Shown: positions 10,300 through 20,034 of the stretch, one piece after another
Layout of the letters: the number at the start of each line of letters is the position of its first letter
How positions within the stretch are numbered: position 1 is the first letter of the stretch
Assembly (NCBI GenBank): GCA_950295325.1
Contig: OX485806.1
Span: forward strand, 21,080,001 to 21,144,000
Direction of reading: 5' to 3'
Source of the DNA: Polytrichum commune
Lineage: Eukaryota; Streptophyta; Polytrichopsida; Polytrichales; Polytrichaceae
Length of the DNA: 64,000 nucleotides
Translations under genes and position numbers: made by a program
Notes under the pieces: model-generated
Databases searched by the model: none
Seen by the model: only the letters and a program-made list of their open reading frames with translations
What the model was told of the DNA's origin: nothing

Positions 10300-13200
10300 A
10301 TGACATTCACCGGCTCACCACCAGAATCAGATGTGGGTGTTCGTGTAATGGAATATTGGATTCACCACAACTTGAAAAAAGATAGTTTTTCAGTTGTTGA
10401 GGGCATGAGGATACAACCGGTCGAAAAGTCCTCTATGAGAATCCCCCTCTGCAGGTTGATTCACATGCCATTGGTTCGGCCAACTCTCCGCAGCGACGTT
10501 ACAAAGCTCATGGCAACATTTCAATTTGAATACCGAGTTGGGTCTGTCACTTTTTATGTGTCTACTGCAAATGAGAGTGGAGATAATCGATTCATTTCTG
10601 CCAAAGACAAGCGTGAATGGGGAGAGCTATGGAATGCAGAAAATAATAAGTTTGAGTCTCTTTTGCGCTCCGATAAGGACTTGATGAGCCTTAGTGGATG
10701 CATGTTCTTTGTGTATGATGATAACCACCGCTTGCTAGCGTAGAAGGAGTGTATTGAAACAGATCACAAGGACGATGCACTTTAGTACGAAAAACATGGT
10801 TGCCCAGAATGTATCATCCTCGACACAACGGGTGGGCGTGGAAACGTCCTTAACGCAATGCACGACATAAACAATTAAGTTTGTTATTTTTTTGAATATT
10901 TTTTCTTTCATTTTTTGATTTTCATCTAATGCCATTTATCTCAACCGCAACAGGGCTAACCAGACCGCGCACGTTAAGACTAGCCTTGTTTACACTCTTC
11001 ACCGCATCCAAAAATACGGTTCATATGATCTTAGCTATTACCAGCCATTGTTGACCGAGGAGCAATTCCAAGCGTGCAAGAGCAGAGGCCCCAAGAGCCA
11101 TTGGTACCCGCTGACCCAAGATCTTATGGTGTCCTTCATTTTCAATGTAAGTCACTCCAAATTCATCAAGCTCCTACTTCGCATTCATTACTTTTAGTCA
11201 TGGTCTAACAATTTAGAATACATGTCCAGCAAGAGATAGCCGATGCGGTAGATGAGGCAACCCAAATCTACAATGAGGAAGTGCCTCTAGATGAGCAGTC
11301 AGGGAAGGGGTTGAGTGATGTATTGGACGCTGTAATTAAGAAGACGTCTGAGGAACTTGGGCACAAGTTCAACAAACAACAGTCGATCGCAAACCCTGCC
11401 TTTGGAAAACAGTTTCTAGATGAGGTAATTTCCTTGTCATCCAATTTGGAATTATGCTTTTCGTATTGCTTGCATTCTTTGCAACATTTTTTCAGTAAAC
11501 ATTCTAAAATTTACTTGGCCTTCTATTTTGATTGCATTTGTTTCAGATTACTAGGCATTATAGCGCCCACCATTCTCAAAAGATTGAGATGACATTGGAG
11601 AAATTGCAACTCATTGCCACTGCCGCTGTCGAGCCAGAGTATAAAGTCCGTTGGCTTAAGTGGTGGAACAGTGGAAGTTTCAATCGTGAAGCTATCCGGT
11701 TTCCCAAAAATCCTGCAAGCGAGGACAACTTGAAATCTTGGCTCAATAAAGCAGTGTTTTGGGCAGGGGTACGTCTATCCTATTTTCTTTACTTAACTTT
11801 CAATTCTTCATTTTGTGCCAATTCTCATGTTCGCCTTGAATTTCTTCACAGCTAGAGGATGTTGCGGTCAAAGAGTTACCGGATATACTAAGTGCATTGG
11901 ATGGGCTTGACGGAGACGTGGAAGTTGATTTGTTGCCGGATTACTTGGAGAAGTGGCGAATTTGCCTTTGGAATAAGGCGTTCATTGGTCACTTCTCAAG
12001 GTCAGATATCTATGGAAAGGGGACGTGGTGGAAGGATGTCAAAGGCGCTGACAACATTGTCAAGCGCTTAATTTTCCGGTAAGTTAGTTGGGCCATCTTT
12101 TGTTCTCATTTATATCAAACTAGTTGTTTTCTAAGTTGCTTATTGGCCTCACTCCTTGGTTGTGAAGGTACATCAAGCACGTGCTTTTCAAGAAGGAGGC
12201 TTTGAAGAAGCTTCCTCCATTTTTGGATGCATGGTCGGATTCCTCTTCGCCCACCTTCATTTTGTCCCCAACTCAAAAGCGCAACTTCTCCCTCCCGCAT
12301 CTCCGCGAGTGTTGTTGGTACTTGGAGTGTAAGAGGACGTGGCAGCCGGATGAGGAGGCGGCCTTGAAGATTCGGCTCTCCAGTGGAGAGCCACCTTCTC
12401 AAAGCGATGAGGTTGTTCTTCTAGAGAGTCAGCTTCCGGAGGCGGATGAGGTTGTTGCGACTCTTGATGAGCCCAACACTCAGAAGTCCAAGAGGAGGAA
12501 GCGTGTGACTCAAGACGAGTCTTCACTGAAGAAACGCGCGAGGAAGCTGAAGACTGTAGAGGATGATCCCCCTGCTTCACCTGAGGCGGCAGTTGCATCC
12601 ACTGCAACTCTTAGTCAAGTTCCTACTCTTTCCAGGCCGCCTCCTCCGCCCGTTCTTTCATCTGCTAGGCGTCCTCCAGTTGTTTCAGAATGCATCTTGA
12701 ATGCCTCTATTCTTCATCAACGTCGTCATTTTCAGGATGTTTCCAACTTCATTCTTTCTCTTCCACCCTCCTATCCGCGGAGAGCTCTAGGCGTTGCGAG
12801 GTCAGATGTGGGCATGGCTGATCTTGTCATTGCCGACCTCCCGGAGAACCTGCCGGTACCCAATGTCTCCGATCCTTCCTATAGTGTGCCTTCCTGGAAT
12901 GCATTGGATTCCGATTTTATTGGTGAACTCTTCGATTTCGCGGACGAGATCCTGCATGACGATGGAGCTCTCCTCCTCTTTCATCCAAATGACAATGGTG
13001 ATTTCAGGGAGAGCATTGAAGACCACTTCGCTGCTTTTGGGTTCACGATCTTCAAGGAGTGGCTGGGAGTCAACGGTCTTCGCCTACATTCAGCTAAGCA
13101 TAAGGACAAGACCACCAACCTCTTCCAAGTTGTACTACTTGTTCGTGCCACGAAAACAATTGGATCCGACCTTGATAAGCGGCCCCGGCACTCGTCATTT

Positions 13201-14082
13201 TGCCTTCGCGATGCCAATGAGCTCAAGGCTCTTGGCATTGAGCTCGACATGGATGATGCGATTATGAATTATACCGCAACTCCTCTCATGGACGGCTCCA
13301 AAGCTTGGCGTGGTCCCCGGGAGAAAGATATTTCTTTCATGTCCTCCTTGATCATGGCCACTACGGACATTGGACAAGTTGTGGTGGACGTTAATGCAGG
13401 TGTTGGTATGTCCTAATTCACTTGCCAACATATCCTAGTTTTCAATTTCTAAGTTTTTTTTTTTTTTTTCCTTTGCTAACCTTTCCTCCGCAACAGGGAC
13501 TTCTATCCATGTATGCAGGCAGCTTGGGCGCCATATCGTTGCTCTTGAGGAGGACGAGGACACCTTCAACCGTGTCCTTAAGCCACTTAAGAGTGTTCAG
13601 CATGCGGTGAAGGCTCCATCCATTGTTGTTGCTTCCACGCAGGCTTCACAAGGCACGCAGAAGAGGCCGCCGGCCTTGAAGCGATCGAGGCCAAAGCCCT
13701 CGCAGTAAGTGAGTATGATGACCTTCTTCGCTTATTTTCTTTGTCCATTCAGCTTTTACACTTTGCATCCTCTTTCTTACATTTATCGTGTTTTTTTTTC
13801 AGACTTGGCGTTGGAGCGGATGTGTTGGGTACTCCCACCATGGGATTCACATTGCCTATCTATGCCCATGATATGGCGATGGTACTAGCGGCACAACCTT
13901 CTCCTACCGAAGCTAGTACCCCGTCTCCACGTTATGACCCCCGTGCCTTAGACTTCTTCGAGCATTCTGCGGAGGTGGATAATGAGTGCCATAGCTTAGA
14001 TTCCACTTCAGATGAGGGCGGCCATGAGGGTAGTATCTTTGGAAGTAGGGAATCTAGTAGTGACGACCTCATGGTTGATTGA
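10300..14082 (+). CDS. Eight-exon gene with a permuted, beta-class-like methyltransferase domain
   Basis: My model has exons 10300-10712, 10954-11146, 11230-11424, 11547-11768, 11852-12078, 12168-13405, 13497-13704 and 13803-14082. All introns are GT-AG and all joins are in phase, giving 991 aa. The N-terminal half is unrecognised. Then come basic clusters (KSKRRKR, KKRARK) and a proline-rich linker, suggesting a nuclear protein. The C-terminal half has VIADLPENLPV (12826-12858), a segment like the strands after a methyltransferase motif IV, and later VVVDVNAGVGTS (split by the 13406-13496 intron) followed by IVALEED, which resemble motifs I and II (AdoMet binding). The order IV then I is that of beta-class DNA amino-methyltransferases such as the RsrI type. 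The expected (D/N/S)PP(Y/W) is replaced by DLPE, so catalysis is doubtful. The acidic/Ser-rich C-terminus is open to the stop. Two TAG codons (10741, 10783) fall in my first intron; if that intron is wrong the gene is broken. Host gene or transposon cargo cannot be decided here. Confidence 0.65.
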
Positions 14083-14425
14083 TTTTGGGTTTGATTGATT
14101 TGTTGGTTTGATTTATCAGTATTTGGATTTATAAAGTGTTGTGTGGATTTCAATATTCCAATTATCTCATTGAATGCATCTTTTCGTTGTTCTCAAATCA
14201 CGCTTCACTTGGTGGTCGTCATACTCCAAAGAGAATTTAGTCCACCATCTTCTCACAATCTTAACCGCTAGTCACAAAACAATGTAGCATCCACCCACTC
14301 CAATAAAAAGTTGTTGCCTCACACACCTCCTCCTTGTTTCCTTGAATCATAAGTATTCAATAATACTTGTTGCACACCACCCAACACACTCCAATTCATA
14401 CTACCCGCATTGCATTCTTCATTTT
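14083..14425. other. Downstream region of the methyltransferase-like gene
   Basis: AT-rich sequence after the stop codon, presumably including the 3' UTR. No canonical AATAAA right after the stop, and no recognisable repeat. Confidence 0.3.
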
Positions 14426-14429
14426 TGTT

Positions 14430-14862
14430 CACCATCTATAATGTTCACCCTCAAATGTTCACCCTCTATAAATGTTAACCCTCGGGAGTTGATCGAACTT
14501 TATATGTATAAAGGTGTTAACAGTTAACAATTATAAAATTACTTCTTTGAGCAATATACAAATCTTAACATGTCCTAACTATAAGCAATTGTGAAGAGTA
14601 ATTGCGAGAGAATACCATACACAAAATTGCAAACCCAATCAAAACTTTATTCAATATCAAGTTTACAAATCATGGGTGAATTATGAATGTATTTCAATCG
14701 TTAACATTTATAGAGTCAAATTTACAAAGAAGGGAACACCGTTTTGTTAACAATTAACAGGTTTAACATTTATAGTGTGCAATATGTAGGGAGTAGAATA
14801 AAGTGAACATTTGGAAATGGTTAACACTTATAGGTGCAACAGTAATAGAGGGTGGACTGTAT
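14430..14862. mobile_element. Possible MITE with CACCCTCTATAA-like inverted ends
   Basis: The left side reads CACCCTCTATAAATGTTAACC. The right side, in reverse complement, reads CACCCTCTATTACTGTTG and then CACCTATAAGTGTTAACC. Several GTTAAC palindromes lie between them. This inverted arrangement over about 430 bp with no ORF suits a miniature inverted-repeat element. No target duplication was found, so the call is tentative. Confidence 0.4.
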
Positions 14863-15377
14863 GTGAAGAATTTTTTTCGCCAACCTCCTTCGTGTCACGT
14901 TCAAATAGTAAATATTATTTAATTTACCATAATATAAAATATAGTACACCAGTTTGGTAATTATAATTGTGACGTCATAGTGATGTAAGCCCTAATTTTG
15001 TATTTTATTTTAATATTTCTATGTTTCAAAAATCTATTAACTTTATGAATAGGGAAATGTTACTTTATTTCCACGGTAATAGAGTCCATAACTCTCCAAA
15101 GTTTCTAAAAATAGTTCAACCTTTTTCCCTTAATCCCGCGGTTATAGGTGCAGTTTCTCTCTCATTTCATGTCTCAAATTGAGTTCTCCGCTCTTCGGTC
15201 TTCGCTCTCCGCTCTCCGCTCGCATACTAACTTTCCCCTGTAGTGGACTTGCTTTGTGTGCTTAAGTGGCATGCTATGCCTTGTCTTGGTCTTCATTATT
15301 TTGGAAGTCATGTATCATACATGTAGGTACCTCTATAGAAATATTCAAGGTCACACTCGAGTGTCTACAAGTCACTT
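14863..15377. other. Spacer upstream of tRNA-Ile
   Basis: AT-rich, then a CT-rich stretch with CGCTCTTCGGTCTTCGCTCT near 15190. No gene recognised. Confidence 0.35.
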
Positions 15378-15451
15378 GCCTTGTTAGCTCAGTTGGTTAG
15401 AGCGTCGTGCTAATAACGCGAAGGTCACAGGTTCGAAACCTGTACAGGGCA
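15378..15451 (+). tRNA. tRNA-Ile (anticodon AAU)
   Basis: A complete 74 nt cloverleaf. The acceptor GCCTTGT pairs with ACAGGGC (one T-G), discriminator A. The D-arm is GCTCAGTTGGTTAGAGC. The anticodon stem TCGTG/CGCGA encloses loop CTAATAA with anticodon AAT at 15412-15414, and the T-arm is ACAGG TTCGAAA CCTGT. These are both internal Pol III promoter boxes (A box TAGCTCAGTTGG, B box GGTTCGAAACC). A T-rich stretch from 15454 can serve as terminator. It decodes AUU/AUC isoleucine codons after A34-to-inosine editing. There is no intron. Confidence 0.95.
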
Positions 15452-16554
15452 TGTTATTTTTATTTTAAAAAATAAAAATATTATGTACTATGTGTTCATA
15501 TATAATTACCCTTGATTTTAGGGCATAATGAATTTCACACACCACTTTGTCTTTGAATCTTGTCCACACCATCACAAGGTATAGTGTCTACTCAAAATTT
15601 ATAAAAAAATCAGTATTAGCCCATCTCACTAGCCGCCAAAATATACTTATAACAAAACTCATGGCCATTCACAAAGCAACAACCCTCCTCCACCCCAATG
15701 AAACCATGTCCATCTAGATTAGTCTCCCATTGCCTTCTTCAAATTATAAAGACTTTTCATTCCCACACAAACACCATCTAGATTGTGTCCTTTGAAAGAC
15801 CACCCTCACACTACAGTAGTTGCGCATTACCCACACCCTATGCAACTCTTCAAGGCATGATCCCACATAGGCATAGGTGGCAATGGAAAAAGAATAAGCT
15901 AGCTAAATTAGGAGTTGCAAAACCTTCCAATGACATAGACAAGGACCCTATACACATCTTCTCCTCACTACCTTCACAACAAGACATTCCGCACATGCAC
16001 ATGTACCAACAACAATTCTCGGATTTGATTGTAGCTGACATTGCAACATGACTACACAAACCCATTGGCTCACACTTGCTCTTCACCTGGAGAAGCTCCT
16101 TCTGCAAGATTTTGGTGACAACCTCTATGCAACAAGGATCTTCTTCGCATGTCATCATGTTGTCCAATCCAATCCGAACCTTTTCCACTTTCATATTGAG
16201 TTTTCACCACCTCTCAACATGGTGGCTTTGGTTATTATTGACGATTCTTGCTCCCTCTAGATTCCCATTTCCGAGATTCAACCCTCGTTGTCGATGGTGG
16301 TTTTTTGTTTTTTGTTTTTTTTCTTCTAAATAGATTTAAATTTAAGTTAGTTATTTTTTAAGTTTCTAGCTTCTCTCTGGGTTAGTTGCCTCTATTTTCT
16401 TGTTGTTTTTCCATGGGCTTCACGCCTGATTCTTCACCTTGATTGGTGATACTCTTCTTTTGGATTGTGTTTAGTTTGGGGGACTTTGCGTTGAGCCCCC
16501 CTCATCATCAACCTTCAAGTTGTGCTTCTCTTCCCCTTTTAAATTAAATTATGA
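15452..16554. other. Spacer with short ORFs only
   Basis: Short frames such as 15785-16051 show no domain. The segment ends at a decayed tRNA copy, so 15.4-16.6 kb may be a local duplication. T-rich tracts lie near 16300-16340. Confidence 0.35.
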
Positions 16555-16629
16555 CGGGCAATTTAAAGCTCAATTGGCTAGAGCGTCGTGCTAATAATGT
16601 GAAGGTCATATATTCAAAACATGTACATG
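16555..16629 (+). pseudogene. Decayed tRNA-Ile copy
   Basis: It is similar over its whole length to the tRNA-Ile at 15378-15451. The middle (GCTAGAGCGTCGTGCTAATAA) is nearly identical and keeps the AAT anticodon. The B box has decayed from GGTTCGAAACC to TATTCAAAACA and the acceptor and T stems no longer pair. It is probably not transcribed or functional. Whether it arose by tandem duplication or by tRNA-derived retroposition is open; no poly-A tail was seen. Confidence 0.8.
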
Positions 16630-16944
16630 CTTTTGTTTTTTTGTTTCTAAAAATAGTATGTTGTCATTATACCCTTAATTTTATGTGTTAAAAAATAGGC
16701 CGCAAACTGAAATAGGTGCACCTACCTTAATCTTATGATTTCTAGGACCACTAGTCCATAATGTGCTTTGGTATGTGTAGAAAATCCTCATTGAGGAGGG
16801 GTGCATTGCAATGGCAATATAAATTTTGATGCATTCTTGGCGCTCTAGGTTTAAGGGAGTGACAACACATGAAATGAAAGGAACAAAGCATCCTTCCAAC
16901 CACATCCTTTCAATTTAGGATTTGATCCATAATTGGAAGAGATG
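16630..16944. other. Spacer without recognised gene
   Basis: AT-rich, short frames only. It lies between the tRNA pseudogene and a MITE. Confidence 0.35.
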
Positions 16945-16949
16945 TTCAT

Positions 16950-17250
16950 TATACTAAATAGGGTATTTAGTGTTTCATTATATTTAATGTTGTTACCACC
17001 CTACCTTTCATTTTTTTTGATAATTAGTGTTAGAAAATATGCTAGAGGATATGCAAGAATTCTTCTTTTATCATTGCTTATTTTTTGTTTATTTCTTATT
17101 TTTTCATATCCTTACTAACACTAAATTAAAAAGTGTAACTTCCACATATTACCATAGTTGATATATAGTTCCACATATTTAATGTTACTTACTTTCATAG
17201 GGTTATTGACATTTAGTGTATGCATTTGTATTTAGTGTAGCTTGTCCCTC
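16950..17250. mobile_element. MITE, TTTAGTGT family, copy 1
   Basis: It is similar along its length to 32676-32968: both share TTACCACCCTAC, TTTGATAATTAGTGTTAGA, CACATATTACCATAG and AATGTTACTTACTTTCATAG in the same order. The ends carry versions of ATATTTAGTGT in opposite orientation. About 300 bp and non-coding. The ORF at 16933-17118 is an artefact of this element. Confidence 0.6.
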
Positions 17251-18617
17251 TCTTGTGTTGTAGTGTAATATGCAAAGGTGAGATAAAAATATGAACATTT
17301 GATGACATTGTTCACAAAATGTTACACATTTTTAAATTTATGAATACCAAATACCTCTTTTAGGAGGCATGGGCGCACATGACTCACGACGATTATGGTA
17401 TATTGTGTGACTTAACCCTAGGCAAGTGTGGGGCAAGTGTATAGTATGTGGCCACAATATAAACCACCTGCATGAAACTACACTAAGTAGTTTTATTATT
17501 ATGGGCCATAGTAATTTTCTAGAGCCCACACTAAAATTTTAGTAGGAAATTAGTGTGGGTCGCATTATTGTTTTTCTAGAAAATTAACGTGGGTGATTTC
17601 GTTTTTTTGTGTGCTACTGTTGATGTGATGTGATTATTTTATATCACATAAGGTGTTGGTTGAAAGTCCCAAGGTCTAGGATCTACGTATATTTGGATTT
17701 ATGCATGAATTTGGGACAATTCCAACCACCAATATGACGTGCACTAGATCGCCAAATCACACAAATATGGTGGTTAATGAACATGGAGTACAAGCATTTG
17801 AAGTTATGGTTGTTGTGTGATTACTTTTGCTACTGTTGTTTGATGTTTTGTCCCCACAAGTGCATATTCCTTATTGTTTTTGGACAAGTGGTTTGTCCAA
17901 ATATACTTAAACGTCAGTTCAAGGAAGACTTGAGGGGGAGCCCTGGGGTCTTGGACACAAGTTAATTCCATCCCAATTAGAGAATTAGAGTGGCCTACGC
18001 TAATTTTCCACCCACACTAATAGGACTATATAGTGTAGTGTGCACAACCTTGGTTACACTTGTCATGCCCCATCATAAACCCTCCTCCTTCTCCTTAGAT
18101 TATAATCTTTCAATTGCATAGTGTAACTCTTAGTCCAATAGAAATACTATAACCTACAATGTGGACCCACATATCGGTAAATAATGAGCACCCACGTAAA
18201 TATCCCCAATGATATCAATTATGTACCTCGTAAGGTAAGCGGGCCTAATTCAATCACTTATCTAAATCGGAGACATGTAGTTGAGTGGTGTTTGGTTAGT
18301 TAGGCGTGAATCTAAAAACTTACACCAAAAGAGACATGTGTTAAAAAAATATTGAACTACGTGCTCAATTCCAGGATCAATAGTCAACATAATTAGGATC
18401 CACTTACATGATCATTCAATAAGAAAAATAATCTTCACTTTGATGATAAATAAGATATTCATACGAGCTCCATTAATTTTGAGGAAAATGGCTATAAGCA
18501 CGAATTGGATTTACGAATATCTCGCACTCATTATGTGTTCCATCTTCTACGAGAAGTGGGTGCAAAACTAAATTTAAGGCATGCTTACCTTAGTATTTAA
18601 AGAAATCTGTGTAGAGT
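17251..18617. other. Repeat-derived spacer
   Basis: It contains fragments such as ATTAGTGTGGGT (17548) and its inverse CCCACACTAAT (18010), and the 17980-18240 part loosely matches 50815-51060 (both have CCAATAGAAATA followed by an ACAT/ATGTGGACC phrase). No coding potential seen. Confidence 0.35.
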
Positions 18618-19005
18618 TATCTTTAGAGTCTCTCAAAAACTCATGTTTTGATGGGGAGTTTTGCCCCACTTTTGACAATTTGTGATGTTTAGGGAACGTT
18701 CAAGTCGTGTCAAAACCCCTACTTTTGGTGAATCGAAGCGGAAATGCTTGACTTTGGCCTATATAAAAATGAAATCTTTGTCATACTTTTGAGAGCACTA
18801 TTTTAGATACATTCAAATTGTTTTTCCCATGAAATTCAATTTTATATAGTTATCTTTAAGCCAAAGTCAAATGTCTTCCTTTCAATTCACAAGAATTGGG
18901 GGTGTCTTGACACCACTTGAGCAATCCTTCTTAAACATTATAAGTTGTCAAAAGTGGAGCAAAACTCCCTACACCAAAACATGAGTTTTTTAGAGACTTT
19001 AAGGT
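18618..19005. repeat. Long foldback (inverted repeat)
   Basis: Arms of about 155 bp, 18618-18775 and 18842-19005, are imperfect reverse complements. The left arm has AAAACTCATGTTTTGATGGG and CCCCACTTTTGACAA; the right has ACACCAAAACATGAGTTTTT and TTGTCAAAAGTGGAGC. The spacer is about 65 bp. A transcript would fold into a long hairpin. It could be a foldback MITE or a small-RNA precursor. No ORF is present. Confidence 0.8.
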
Positions 19006-19472
19006 ATGTAGGTGTTACTCGGTTTGTTTTTCGTGTTCTCCAACTTCTACAAATTAGATTTACATAACAAATGTCGTGTTCCATTAGCAAATCTTTGATG
19101 AAACCTATGCAAAAACTGGATTGAAAATTAGACCTCTACTAATTTAGTTATGGATATCGGAAATGCATGTTTGTTGAGTTCTGAATTGGATACATCGGTC
19201 TTCCCAATTGTGTTCACTACTTAATGTAGGGCAATTGTTAATGTTTAAAGACATAGTCCAATCTCTTGTAAACATATGTCTTTATGATATTGGCTCTTTG
19301 ATCCTCACCGAACCACATACCAATCAAATCTAAGGGCTCAATTAAGAAAACGAGCCACTTAAGGAGTGTAATTTTGTTTGTCAATGATCTTAAATGAGTT
19401 CATTTCCTTTCCAAAAATTTGGAACTTAAAATGGCCGAATTGAGTTGTCTCCCATCATGCGCGGAATAGAAC
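19006..19472. other. Presumed promoter region of the decarboxylase gene
   Basis: Non-repetitive, AT-rich. No clear TATA box could be tied to a start site. Confidence 0.3.
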
Positions 19473-20034
19473 TTGCCTAAAGTGGGCATGGCGATGGAAG
19501 GAAGGAAGCAACGGGGAGGCGAATTCTCTCACGCTCACCTCGAAGTTGTTCAGGCAGTTGTGGAGAATTCGATTAGGGTTGGCGATCGCAAAGCAGGCAT
19601 GAGATTATTGCTGAGGATGAGCCTTGCTGGTCCTGCGGGAGCACGGGGGATGGCCACAAATGTTGGTGCATGTCCAATCCTAGTGCGCAATTTCAATTCT
19701 GGACTTTTTTGGGTTTTGGGTTGATTCTCCAGGGTGCGAAAAGATGGGTTTGCATTTTGACGCACTTTTGAGCTAGCAGGACCATCGCTGGAGCATTTTC
19801 GTGAGTTCTGAGAGGGATAGAATTCTCAATTTTGGAAGATTGTTTAGCAGGAGTGGAAATGGATTGTTGTTGTAATGCTGGTCTTTGCTCCAGGGTTTGG
19901 AAACGAGGGTCTGATTTGAGGCAAATTTGAGTCCATCATTGGAGTCCTGTGAATTTGCTTCAAGGGACGGAGTCATTCAATTTAGATGATCTTTGCAGGC
20001 GAGGAAAGGATTGTTTGATGAGCCTCTAGCAAAA
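19473..20034 (+). promoter_or_regulatory. Probable 5' leader (and possible first exon) of the decarboxylase gene
   Basis: An 83-codon frame at 19473-19724 starts with ATG and may be a non-conserved first exon. The sequence TTTGCAG just before 19999 is a fair acceptor, and the frame from 19999 into the ATG at 20035 is open. The conserved part of the enzyme lies further downstream, so either ATG is possible. GC content rises here, as in many 5' leaders. Confidence 0.35.
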
